From: Magicicada septendecula
Taxonomy: Eukaryota; Arthropoda; Insecta; Hemiptera; Cicadidae
Direction of reading: 5' to 3'
Length of the DNA: 64,000 nucleotides
Assembly (NCBI GenBank): GCA_034769895.1
Contig: JAWRYS010001449.1
Location: 124,001 to 188,000, forward strand
Part shown: positions 1 to 9,723 of the stretch, piece by piece
How the letters are laid out: every line of letters starts with the position of its first letter
How positions within the stretch are numbered: the first letter of the stretch is position 1
Translations under genes and position numbers: made by a program
The notes under the pieces: generated by a model
Database searches by the model: none
Seen by the model: the letters and a program-made list of their open reading frames with translations, nothing else
What the model was told of the DNA's origin: nothing

Positions 1-544
1 TAAAACTTCGCACACCGCGAGTTTACCGATTTCGTTACCGTCACATTCGGTAAGGTGTCACTGTTGTTAAGCACTTTTGTAATTAACCACTTTTAGTGGT
101 GTAAAAGTTGAAATTCACATCCGGTGAACTGTTTGCCGGCCGGCTGCGTTCACGCTTTTTGATGAAATGACCTAGATTCTTTGTTTCACATTTCGTAGGT
201 GGGGCGAAACTACGTCATCAAGTTATTGTTCATCTGTTTACAGCTTCAACAACACATTCCTCATCGCTGGCGTCATCAGGGATAGGCACCTTATCTCAGT
301 ATGCGACATACGTTTTTTGCTGTGTTTCTTGGTTTTTTGCGATGAAAACAGTTAGAATCTTGTCAATTCACTTTTGCGTTCACAAAATATTTATATAGTT
401 CACTCACTGTAGCTTTACAGGGATTATTAAAGGTGTAATTAATTATGACCAAATTGTTAAAAAAATGAAGGAATACAATACTTATGGTCTTTTATACCAT
501 GTTTTTGTTAATTTAAGATTGTACCAGAATTGTACCATCACAAA
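1..544. other. Unassigned noncoding DNA at the left edge
   Basis: I see no gene here. The stretch lies beyond the retrotransposon tail at 545-974 and may be the rest of that element's LTR, whose other boundary would be outside the window. The similarity to the 57-kb gypsy element stops at about 545 (about 56945 in the other copy), so an LTR assignment is only a guess. Confidence 0.3.
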
Positions 545-860
545 GTTTTATGATGAAACAATTTTAATGTTTTATAATGGTAAACATAATTAGTGTTATA
601 CAACAAACAAATTGGACATTTTAGTGTAAACTATAATTTTACATGAACAAATAACTGTCAACTGTTTGACTAAAATTTTTAACTACCAAAATTACAGTTT
701 TATAATATAACATTGCATCACTAAGACATTTGTTACTGTTATTACAATACATGGTACATAATTAAATTATAAACTTTTATATTTCATTAATTGCTAACTT
801 TAGTGTTGTACTTTTACAAAATTTTTTTTTCACAAATAATTTTTGTTTTTAAAAGGCATC
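545..860 (-). repeat. 3' end of a gypsy-type element, candidate LTR start at 818
   Basis: This stretch matches 56945-57275 closely by eye, including the 3' noncoding DNA after the integrase stop. Read on the minus strand, an A-rich run just above 818 is followed by TGTAAAAGTACAAC, a plausible LTR start (TG) after a weak polypurine tract. The same arrangement is seen at 57221. The homology breaks off at 545, so the LTR cannot be defined from this window. Confidence 0.5.
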
Positions 861-974
861 TCAGTCATCTGCTAAGTGGTCTGAATGATATCTTTTTAGT
901 TTTCTGGTATCGAAAACCCCACGTATTACGTTGCTGTTCGTGCATTCTCGTAGCTGCTACGTAGCGCTTCCAAT
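861..974 (-). pseudogene. Integrase C-terminal fragment of gypsy-type pol
   Basis: This is the last 35-40 codons of a Ty3/gypsy pol frame. The stop at 861-863 is preceded by the ending RKLKRYHSDHLADD, which is shared with the integrase tail at 57276-57608. The fragment stops abruptly at about 974, where the sequence GTAGCGCTTCCAAT runs directly into the 150-bp repeat that follows the array gag. A tail from one element is therefore fused to the gag unit of another, with all RT, RNase H and integrase core sequence missing between them. It is not functional alone. Confidence 0.75.
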
Positions 975-1130
975 ATATATCTTATATATATATTTTTGCC
1001 TTTGGTGGAAGGTGTCCTTCTCGTATTTTATTTTTTTTTATTTATTTATTTTTTTTATTAATAATCCTTTCTCTCCTTTTCTAAGTACAGGTAAGTTGGT
1101 AAATATACGTTGACTTGTGTTTTTATTCAT
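975..1130 (-). repeat. Single 150-bp repeat unit, unit 1
   Basis: One copy of the repeat that occurs three to four times downstream of gag in the other units. It runs from TATATCTTATATATATATTTT to the GGTAAGTTGGTAAATATACG motif. On the minus strand it carries a purine-rich tract (AGAAAAGGAGAGAAAGG). Here it marks the junction between the gag unit and the foreign pol tail. Confidence 0.8.
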
Positions 1131-1167
1131 GGTACTTTTTCAATGATGCTGGATTTGACTTGTGTTT

Positions 1168-1353
1168 TTACTCATGGTACCTTCTCAATGACGCTTGATT
1201 ATATGTACCCTTTACTTTGTTACTAACAGTGTCTGTTACCTCGTATGTATTGTTTTCATTGTCTTTGTCTTGTCTATTTTCGTATTCAGTTACCTCATAA
1301 TATTGGTTCAGTGAAGGGCTGTTTTCCTTTTTCACTGCCGCGTCTAGTTTAAA
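1168..1353 (-). pseudogene. Remnant of the pol reading frame, entered by -1 frameshift (unit 1)
   Basis: Starting at the TTTAAAC heptamer, the -1 frame is open for 61 codons past the gag stop. It begins L-D-A-A-V-K-K-E and is rich in Asn, Glu and Asp. It ends at TAA 1168-1170. In the other units this frame ends about six codons sooner at a TGA. No protease motif (D-S/T-G) is reached. It is best read as the N-terminal leader of a gag-pol fusion whose enzyme domains were deleted. It could still add a short tail to a minority of Gag molecules. Confidence 0.6.
1309..1353 (-). promoter_or_regulatory. -1 ribosomal frameshift signal, unit 1
   Basis: On the minus strand the gag frame ends TTA AAC TAG, preceded by T. 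This makes the heptamer T TTA AAC (1347-1353), a canonical X XXY YYZ slippery site. After a 9-nt spacer that includes the stop, a perfect 7-bp stem follows: CAGTGAA at 1331-1337 pairs with TTCACTG at 1309-1315, with a 15-nt loop. Heptamer, spacer and stem fit known retroviral -1 frameshift signals. Function is inferred. Confidence 0.75.
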
Positions 1354-3350
1354 TGAGCACCTGTCTCATTTGCCCGGTCTCCCGGAACATTGGGTTGCTG
1401 ACTTGTTTGTGGTTCCTGTCTAACCTCGGGGTTACCACTAATAGGTCGGCTATTTGTTGTATTACTCTGGTTACCTTGCGTCTGTTGTGGGTAATACACG
1501 TTAGTCGGTAAATTGGGTTGGTATGGTCGTTGATTATTGGCCATTGTATAGTTTACCTGGGGTCTATACTCCTGGTTACTCCTATCACCTCCTCCTTGAT
1601 TACCTCCGTTTCGGTAATTATTTCGCTGACTGTAATTATTCCCTCTATAATTATTGCCGCGATAACTATTTCCTTGATTATAGTTCCGATTGTAATTATT
1701 TTCGGGGTAATTATTTCGGTTTGGTCCCGGATAGTTACGGTTATTTGGACCTTGATTGTTATTATTTCGGCTATTTGGTGAGGTACTATTGTTCTGGCTA
1801 TTCGGGTTAAAATTATTACCATTTCCACCTCCATTCCGGTTTGGTCCGTTGTTACTGTTATTATAGTCTACTTTACGACTGGGGGGTTGGTAGTCTTGGA
1901 ACCTTCCAGCAGATTCACAGTTTTCTAATAACTTAGCTAGATCAGTTATTTTACTAAGTTGTTGGTACAATTGGGCATCCTTAATACCGTAGCTATAATG
2001 TCCAGCTAACTGTCTCACCAAACATTCTTCCGGGATTGGCGGTATTAACTTTCGTGCCAAACATATCTTTCCCAGGAAATAAGATGTTGGGGATTGTCCA
2101 TTGGACGCGTCGTATTTCCCGTAGAATATGTCCATTCTTACTCTGTTTTGCGCTGTCTCTGACCAATACTTTTCTTTGAATTGGCGTTTGAATTCGACTA
2201 AGTTTGTTATTTCGGGTCGTACCACTATCCACCAGTTATCCCTCGTATTTCGGAACATTTCGTCTAACATCTCCCTTATTCTGTCCCACCTTGTTTCCCT
2301 ATTCCTTTCAATGAACTCTTCCAACCTCTCTAAGAATTCCATAGGATTCCGGTGATAGTTTTGGAAGTTGATTACCTCCCTGTTCTCGCTATGACACGTA
2401 TGGGTATTCAATATCGGTGTGTCCCTCAGCGCTTCTAATTTTTCCTGCAGGTTTTTCTCTCTCTGATCTATTTCCTGTATGTTATTTCTATTAGTTTTTA
2501 TTTGCTCGTCCAACCTGTTAGCTATGTCATACGTTCTCTGTATTCTCTCGCTAACGTCCTTCCGGACTTCTCCTACCTCCTGCATGATTTCGTCTTGGTT
2601 TTGCCTTACCTTGTTTTCGAGAGTTCTAACATTTTGTTTGGTCTCTACGGTTCGCTCCTCTATATTTTCAAAACGGGTATTATTGCCTTCCTGCAACCTT
2701 TCTAACTGTTTCTCCATTGTCTCGACCTTCCTGTCACTGTCGATTTTACTATCATCGATCTTTTTGTTTACTGTTTTGTAATTTGTGCTAATTTCCTTTT
2801 TCAGGGACTCTATACATTTTTTATTCTCCTCCTGAAATAGCTCCAGCTTTTTCCCATTGTCATTTATTTTATCGGTTATATACTCCCTTAAAGACTCTAT
2901 TTTTCTGTCTAGTTCCTCCTTATCTTCCTGTCTGTCTTTTCTCAGGGATTCTATACTTCCTTTTATTTCCGCCCTATCTTCCTGTCTATTTTTATTATTC
3001 TCCTCCTTATCTTCCTGTCTATTTTTATTATTATCCTCCTTCAGGGATTCTGTATTTTTGTTCATATTTTTGTTTATCGTTTCTTCCATTCTTTGGAACA
3101 TCATCATTATTGCATTCATGTCAATGCTCCCTGTTATTTTTTCTGGTTCGGGTTTCTCTGTTTGGTCTTCCATTTGCATGGGTCCTTCTCCCGTTTGTTC
3201 CTCTAGTTTATCTCCCGTTTGTATTGGTCCTTCAATTTCTAGTGTGGGCGGTTCTATTTCTGTTTCCTCGACTTGGACTGCCTCCCCGTCTTCCACACTT
3301 AATTCGGGTTCTACATTTTTCTTCACCTTTTTTCCTTTTGGTTGCGGCAT
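1344..3350 (-). CDS. gag: Gag protein, array unit 1, intact (668 aa)
   Basis: Structural protein of an LTR retrotransposon, expected to assemble into cytoplasmic virus-like particles. Residues 1-72 are acidic. About 75-310 is a long Lys/Glu/Asn coiled coil with repeated NNKNRQEDK segments. About 325-495 resembles a gypsy-type capsid core (NPMEFLERLEEFIER, FKRQFKEKYWSETAQ). About 495-668 is a low-complexity Asn/Gly/Arg/Tyr tail (RGNNY, RNNYRNGG repeats), which probably binds RNA in place of a CCHC zinc knuckle, as none is present. The start is MPQPKGKK, only 43 nt after the primer-binding site. The related decayed gag at 62 kb shares the EKYW motif. The ORF is uninterrupted but lies in an element lacking its own pol, so it is either recently decayed or kept for Gag alone. 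Confidence 0.85.
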   Translation of the reverse strand: MPQPKGKKVKKNVEPELSVEDGEAVQVEETEIEPPTLEIEGPIQTGDKLEEQTGEGPMQMEDQTEKPEPEKITGSIDMNAIMMMFQRMEETINKNMNKNTESLKEDNNKNRQEDKEENNKNRQEDRAEIKGSIESLRKDRQEDKEELDRKIESLREYITDKINDNGKKLELFQEENKKCIESLKKEISTNYKTVNKKIDDSKIDSDRKVETMEKQLERLQEGNNTRFENIEERTVETKQNVRTLENKVRQNQDEIMQEVGEVRKDVSERIQRTYDIANRLDEQIKTNRNNIQEIDQREKNLQEKLEALRDTPILNTHTCHSENREVINFQNYHRNPMEFLERLEEFIERNRETRWDRIREMLDEMFRNTRDNWWIVVRPEITNLVEFKRQFKEKYWSETAQNRVRMDIFYGKYDASNGQSPTSYFLGKICLARKLIPPIPEECLVRQLAGHYSYGIKDAQLYQQLSKITDLAKLLENCESAGRFQDYQPPSRKVDYNNSNNGPNRNGGGNGNNFNPNSQNNSTSPNSRNNNNQGPNNRNYPGPNRNNYPENNYNRNYNQGNSYRGNNYRGNNYSQRNNYRNGGNQGGGDRSNQEYRPQVNYTMANNQRPYQPNLPTNVYYPQQTQGNQSNTTNSRPISGNPEVRQEPQTSQQPNVPGDRANETGAHLN

Positions 3351-3392
3351 CTTGATTTGTTGGTAGTTGCCGGGCTTGTTCCTTTCCTTTCA

Positions 3393-3411
3393 AGCCCCAC
3401 GTTGGGCGCCA
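3393..3411 (-). promoter_or_regulatory. tRNA-Lys(CUU) primer-binding site, unit 1
   Basis: The plus strand reads AGCCCCACGTTGGGCGCCA, identical to the 3' end of insect tRNA-Lys(CUU) with its CCA. The minus-strand RNA would therefore carry the complementary primer-binding site TGGCGCCCAACGTGGGGC for minus-strand cDNA synthesis. It fixes the direction of the unit and places the 5' LTR to the right. Confidence 0.85.
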
Positions 3412-6400
3412 ATTTATAGTATCCCCCCAAAAATTGTATGTGTTATGTCGGGTGTTACACTCCGCGCACTTTCGATACTTACTGATGACTGGTTCCTCTG
3501 CGATGATGTCGTCCTGCAAAACAACTTAAGCTACTATGTGTATGTCGGCGCCACTTGGATTTTTTGTTCCAAGAAATTATTATTAAATTTAAATTTTGCT
3601 TTCTTAGTAGTTAATTTAATTCTATGAAAAAATGTGAACAAGACAGTTTGAATTTGAAAATAACGTATGTTTTAATGAACCTTAAAAATCGTCTGAAGGA
3701 CTAACACTCGTATTAAATAAAATTGCAGAGTTACAAAAAATTATTATTGACAAGTTTTTTCTCCAATCAAGTATCGGCTAACAAATATTTTATTTACTCA
3801 GTTGAAAAGCATGAGTTTAGTATATGAAAAATCTTTATACTCAGGACGTGACTCCTTTGAACTACCAAGACATATCAATAAGATGCTTTACAAAAATTGT
3901 GTGATTTGAAGGTGTGTGACATGTGTAGTACAACTGTGTGACAAATGATACCAGGTAAAAATGACTTTAACTTTTGAGCAACTCACGTTCCGGTGGGTAA
4001 TTGTTTCTTGCACTGGACACTTCTCTTGAGGACGTCTTCGATCTCGCCTCTTCGTGTTGACGTTCCTCATGCACTGATAATTATTTGTAAGTCAAAATAC
4101 GGTTTTTAAAACTCCGCACAATTGGAAATAAGTTTAGCAGTGAATTTATGCTTTGAATACTGCCGGCGATAACCAGCTGTCTGCGTGGTTTCTCAATTCG
4201 GCCGCCACGGCGCTGGCTCTCCTCTCACAGTTGAGAATAGGCTTGTGTACGTAACGTTATAGGGATTTTGTCAAAGTCAGTTTGTGTTAGCGAATACCAG
4301 CAGAATTGATTCTCTATTAAAATTTGGTCCTTTCCTGGGCCGCTAGTATTCTGGCTGCGTGTGTTCTATTAAAATATGTCGTGTTGCTGCTCTATTCAAC
4401 AACACGTTGGCGTATACTCCTTGTATAGGTTAGTTCAGTCTTTTGTCATGTACGGGAAAAGCCTTTCTGTGTTTTCGTGTCGACTTCTCGTTCTTCGGTT
4501 TCGCCTCGGATGTGATGATCAGTTTCGTGGGTGATGTGTCTCTTCTGGATTCAAAGCATAAAGTGTTTTTGGTTGAATTTCGTCTTCCTTTTATACTGTG
4601 TAAGGCTCATTGTTTTAATTTTTTTACATGAACTTCCGGTGTATTTGTGTAAAAATTCCTTCTAGAACGTTCGAGAATAATCAAATGGAACATCATGGAA
4701 CAAATTTGACTTCCGTAGAAGCTTTAGAACAAAAATTTCTTATTCTTCACACTAAGGATATTACTAAAATTATTCTGGTATTTGTCAAACAATTTTACAT
4801 AACTACTTACAATCTGCATGCCATTACTATTTTTGGATTCTCTGCTTTCAACTGAATCTAATGATACTAATTATGATTGGTTTTGAACAAATTAACTCTA
4901 ATAAAATAACATAAAATACAACTCTTACCTTGGAATGTTTTCATAAAATTCGAATTTTCTAACTATAAAATTGTTGTGAAGTTGTTTGGTTCTTTCTACA
5001 ACATTAATGCATAATATAATCATCTTTTTATAACAAAATAAACAAAAATTAACACATAATATATAAATAAGTTTTGTTTTGTATTGTCCTTGCATATGGC
5101 CTATGTTATTGTCACTGGTTCTTTACAATAATTTGTCTTTTTTCAGTATCATATATGGGATTTTTCGAGTATTCACTGAGAGTTTATTATATTGTCTATC
5201 TTTGGTGATACCTGGTTTATCCTGATACATATTATTTTTACTGTAAGACTACTTAGCATCATATTGGTTTGCCTAAGTGATTCATTTTCTTGGTGTGACA
5301 AATTTCACTCTCATATTTCAAATTCTTTAAGAATTAAGCTTGTTTTCAACTGAGTAAGTTTGTTTCCTTTATTTTTGCTAATATTCTGCAATTATTTTGT
5401 CAAATATGACTGTTTTTTGTGATTGTTCTTTGGCCTCAGCCAGGTATGGTACAGGTAAATAGTTTCCTAACTCGACTGTTATAATGTTTTAGTTGGTCAA
5501 ATATATAAGTATAGTCACATTATATTGTATTTCAACTTTATAATACAATTTGGTTGCATTTTGTCAACATTAAATCCATAAATATTACAATATTATAGGT
5601 CTATTACATGTTTTCAGTCAATACTATTTTTGGCTATTTTAATTGATTTTTAATCACTTTACAGCTTTCTCTATTTAAGATAATTTGTTCGTCTTTGTCT
5701 AATTGACATTTACCTATATTTTTTATCTTAATTCTATAATAATTAATTTTTTCATAAAATCTGAGTGATTGGACTCAGCTCCTAAACATGATTTTTTTGT
5801 CATAACATTTATATATATGTATATTTTTTAACTTACATCCTTTCTAATAATGTATTCAAATCATTTAATACATTCATTTTATTTACATTACAAAGTATAA
5901 TAATGGATCTTGTCCATTAATTCACAATTAATAGTTTTTTATACCCTATTCAGAGTTACATTACTTAATAATTAATGACCTTATTTTGGTTGTTTCTGAT
6001 ATTATCTGTCTCTCTTATAGTATATTATTGGTTTTACACTGTTCTTCACTTAAATAATATATATGGGGTTTGAGTCTTAGTCATAGTCTTGTCGTTTTTT
6101 CCATGTTAATGATATTAATTATTAGACAATATTACAAAATTTTTCGGATTACTTGGGTTCGATACTGTTCACCTCACTTTCCTCTTATGATAAATTACTA
6201 TGCAAATAATTTCCTTTATGGAACCTTCTGTGACGTTACATATGCCTCACCGTTAAAATTGATAATTTGGGAAAAACATTTCTTCAGTTTTGATGAAATT
6301 ATCATTTGTATATTAACCTTTTATTAGCTTCTTTATATTTCATTCTTTTATCTTATAATTAAATTCCTGTACTACTCCTTTAATATATTAATCCATCTCA

Positions 6401-6914
6401 TTATTCATGTTTCGTTCTTTGTCGTATCTCCTTTTCCTTTCCTTTTACCTTGGTGTTAATTATTTAATCTTTGATATAACTCCCTAACAATTCCCTAACT
6501 TTTATAGCAGGTTGGAAGTCAGAGTGGCTCGCTATCGCATACATTCTCCGCCCTTCCCTATGTATAATTACTGAAATCAGAGGCAACACATCTCTGTCCA
6601 GAAAATAATAATAATAAAATAATATAATATTCAAAGATCATAGGCTCCTACACATAAATTCCCTTTCTTAAACTCTTCTGATTATTTCTCAATTATATTA
6701 ATATACCATTCTCCGCAGGTAAAATTATCTTTTAAAATCATTCAATGTTAATAGCTATATTTATAGATTCATCATTACCTTCTTATGTAACACACTGTTT
6801 CCCTTTTTTTTTCATTTATCATTTCCTTTTAGTATCAATTATATGACAGTATTTCTCCTCCTTAGTAATATCAATTGTTATTTGATTGTTCAATAATTTA
6901 TTTAATTAATTATG
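3412..6914 (-). repeat. LTR-like block between units 1 and 2 (about 3.5 kb)
   Basis: This lies between the primer-binding site of unit 1 and the 31-nt polypurine tract of unit 2, the places where a 5' and a 3' LTR should end. It is repeated at 9724-13263 and 22722-26252, and in shortened form at 16090-16579 and 19406-19895. No protein is credible. The short ORFs inside (for example 4628-4855 and 6070-6327) are conserved only because the DNA is. A GC-rich patch lies near 4198-4230. I find no clean TG/CA ends, so exact LTR borders stay open. A shorter LTR of about 1.45 kb ending near 4865 is the alternative. Confidence 0.55.
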
Positions 6915-7445
6915 TCCTTTCCTTTTTTCCTTTCTCTCCTTCTCTAAGTACGGGTAAGTTGGTAAATATACGTTGACTTGGCTATTGGAAATACATTTAT
7001 ATCTTTTATATATATTTTTGCCTTTGGTGGAAGGTGTCCTTCTCGTATTTTTTTTTTTTTTTATTTATTTATTTTTTATTAATAATCCTTTCTCTCCTTT
7101 TCTAAGTATGGGTAAGTTGGTAAATATACGTTGACTTGGCTATTGGAAATAAATTTATATCTTATATATATATTTTTGCCTTTGGTGGAAGGTGTCCTTC
7201 TCGTATTTTATTTTTATTTATTTTTTATTAATAATCCTTTCTCTCCTTTTCTAAGTACGGGTAAGTTGGTAAATATACGTTGACTTGGCTATTGGAAATC
7301 AATTTATATCTTATATATATATTTTTGCCTTTGGTGGAAGGTGTCCTTCTCGTATTTTATTTTTTTTATTTATTTTATTTTTTTTATTAATAATCCTTTC
7401 TCTCCTTTTCTAAGTACGGGTAAGTTGGTAAATATACGTTGACTT
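6915..7445 (-). repeat. 31-nt polypurine tract and 150-bp tandem repeats, unit 2
   Basis: Positions 6915-6945 are an unbroken pyrimidine run on the plus strand, which is a 31-nt polypurine tract on the element's coding strand. This is the expected primer for plus-strand cDNA at the border with the 3' LTR. Three full copies and a partial fourth copy of a 150-bp AT-rich repeat follow. Each contains GGTAAGTTGGTAAATATACG, a TATATA run, TTGCCTTTGGTGGAAGGTG and another purine-rich tract. Confidence 0.75.
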
Positions 7446-7513
7446 GTGTTTTTATTCATGGTACTTTCTCAATGACGCTGGATTTGACTTGTGTTTTTAC
7501 TCATGGTACCTTC

Positions 7514-7681
7514 TCAATGACGCTTGATTATTGTACCCTTTACTTTGTTACTAACAGTGTCTGTTACCTCGTATGTATTGTTTTCATTGTCTTTGTCTTG
7601 TCTATTTTCGTATTCAGTTACCTCATAATATTGGTTCAGTGAAGGGCTGTTTTCCTTTTTCACTGCCGCGTCTAGTTTAAA
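7514..7681 (-). promoter_or_regulatory. -1 frameshift signal and short pol-frame remnant, unit 2
   Basis: The same TTTAAAC heptamer (7675-7681), 9-nt spacer and 7-bp CAGTGAA/TTCACTG stem as in unit 1 occur at the gag stop. The -1 frame runs to a TGA at 7514-7516 without reaching a protease motif. Confidence 0.7.
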
Positions 7682-9662
7682 TGAGCACCTGTCTCATTTG
7701 CCCGGTCTCCCGGAACATTGGGTTGCTGACTTGTTTGTGGTTCCTGTCTAACCTCGGGGTTACCACTAATAGGTCGGCTATTCATTGTATTACTCTGGTT
7801 ACCTTGCGTCTGTTGTGGGTAATACACGTTAGTCGGTAAATTGGGTTGGTATGGTCGTTGATTATTGGCCATTGTATAGTTTACCTGGGGTCTATACTCC
7901 TGGTTACTCCTATCACCTCCTCCTTTATTACCTCCGTTTCGGTAATTATTTCGCTGACTGTAATTATTCCCTCTATAATTATTGCCGCAATAACTATTTC
8001 CTTGATTATAGTTCTGATTGTAATTATTTTCGGGGTAATTATTTCGGTTTAGTCCCGGATAGTTACGGTTATTTGGACCTTGATTGTTATTATTTCGGCT
8101 ATTTGGTGAGGTACTATTGTTCTGGCTATACGGGTTAAAATTATTACCATTTCCACCTCCATTCCGGTTTGGTCCGTTGTTGCTGTTATTATAGTCTACT
8201 TTACGACTGGGGGGTTGGTAGTCTTGGAACTTTCCAGCAGATTCACAGTTTTCTAATAACTTAGCTAGATCAGTTATTTTACTAAGTTGTTGGTACAATT
8301 GGGCATCCTTAATGCCATAGCTATGATGTCCAGCTAACTGTCTCACCAAACATTCTTCCGGGATTGGCGGTATTAACTTTCGTGCTAAACATATCTTTCC
8401 CAGGAAATAAGATGTTGGGGATTGTCCATTGGACGCGTCGTATTTCCCGTAGAATATGTCCATTCTTACTCTGTTTTGCGCTGTCTCTGACCAATACTTT
8501 TCTTTGAATTGGCGTTTGAATTCGACTAAGTTTGTTATTTCGGGTCGTACCACTATCCACCAGTTATCCCTCGTATTTCGGAACATTTCGTCTAACATCT
8601 CCCTTATTCTATCCCACCTTGTTTCCCTATTCCTTTCAATGAACTCTTCCAACCTCTCTAAGAATTCTATAGGATTCCGGTGATAGTTTTGGAAGTTGAT
8701 TACCTCCCTGTTCTCGCTATGACACGTATGGGTATTCAATATCGGTGTGTCCCTCAGCGCTTCTAATTTTTCCTGCAGGTTTTTCTCTCTCTGATCTATT
8801 TCCTGTATGTTATTTCTATTAGTTTTTATTTGCTCGTCCAACCTGTTAGCTATGTCATACGTTCTCTGTATTCTCTCGCTAACGTCCTTCCGGACTTCTC
8901 CTACCTCCTGCATAATTTCGTCTTGGTTTTGCCTTACCTTGTTTTCGAGAGTTATAACATTTTGTTTGGTCTCTACGGTTCGCTCCTCTATATTTTCAAA
9001 ACGGGTATTATTGCCTTCCTGCAACCTTTCTAACTGTTTCTCCATAGTCTCGACCTTCCTGTCACTGTCGATTTTACTATCATCGATCTTTTTGTTTACT
9101 GTTTCGTAATTTGCGCTAATTTCCTTTTTCAGGGACTCTATACATTTTTTATTCTCCTCCTGAAATAGCTCCAGCTTTTTCCCATTGTCATTTATTTTAT
9201 CGGTGATATACTCCCTTAAAGACTCTATTTTTCTGTCTAGTTCCTCCTTATCTTACTGTCTGTCTTTTCTCAGGGATTCTATACTTACTTTTATTTGCGC
9301 CCTATCTTCCTGTCTGTTTTTATTATTCTCCTCCTTATCTTCCTGTCTATTTTTATTATTATCCTCCTTCAGGGATTCTGTATTTTTGTTCATATTTTTG
9401 TTTATCGTTTCTTCCATTCTTTGGAACATCATCATTATTGCATTCATGTCAATGCTCCCTGTTATTTTTTCTGGTTCGGGGTTCTCTGTTTGGTCTTCCA
9501 TTTGCATGGGTCCTTCTCCCGTTTGTATTGGTCCTTCAATTTCTAGTGTGGGCGGTTCTATTTCTGTTTCCTCGACTTGGACTGCCTCCCCGTCTTCCCG
9601 TCTTCCACACTTAATTCGGGTTCTACATTTTTCTTCACCTTTTTTCCTTTTGGCTGCGGCAT
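7672..9662 (-). pseudogene. gag: Gag, array unit 2, broken by a frameshift and a nonsense codon
   Basis: This is the same gag as unit 1 but 16 bp shorter. An 8-bp duplication near 9595 (CCGTCTTC repeated) shifts the frame after the first codons. A 24-bp in-frame deletion lies near 9520, and a GAA codon became TAA at about 9253 in the coiled coil. Downstream, from 9045, the frame is open for 457 codons through the capsid-like core and the Asn-rich tail to the normal end. An upstream open frame (9831-9253) joins the leader to the coiled coil by chance. Full-length Gag cannot be made. Confidence 0.85.
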
Positions 9663-9704
9663 CTTGATTTGTTGGTAGTTGCCGGGCTTGTTCCTTTCCT
9701 TTCA

Positions 9705-9723
9705 AGCCCCACGTTGGGCGCCA
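9705..9723 (-). promoter_or_regulatory. tRNA-Lys(CUU) primer-binding site, unit 2
   Basis: Identical 19-nt match to the tRNA-Lys(CUU) 3' end, placed between gag and the LTR-like block as in unit 1. Confidence 0.85.

Noticed and set aside
2857..3366. Long plus-strand ORF (169 codons, Ser/Leu/Phe-rich) and its copies in every unit
   Set aside because: It is the antisense of the gag coiled coil; Lys/Glu/Asn-rich coding DNA read backwards gives Ser/Leu/Phe frames. It has no start context or domain.
3393..3411. Partial tRNA-Lys gene
   Set aside because: Only the 3' 19 nt including CCA match, and CCA is not encoded in animal tRNA genes. Its place next to gag in every unit marks it as a primer-binding site.
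4628..4855. 75-codon plus-strand ORF repeated at 10940, 23939 and 31442
   Set aside because: Same reason: conserved as DNA inside the LTR-like block, with no recognisable domain and on the strand opposite to gag.
6070..6327. 85-codon plus-strand ORF repeated at 12394 and 25384
   Set aside because: Its conservation equals that of the surrounding LTR-like DNA. No motif, and it lies in AT-rich noncoding sequence.
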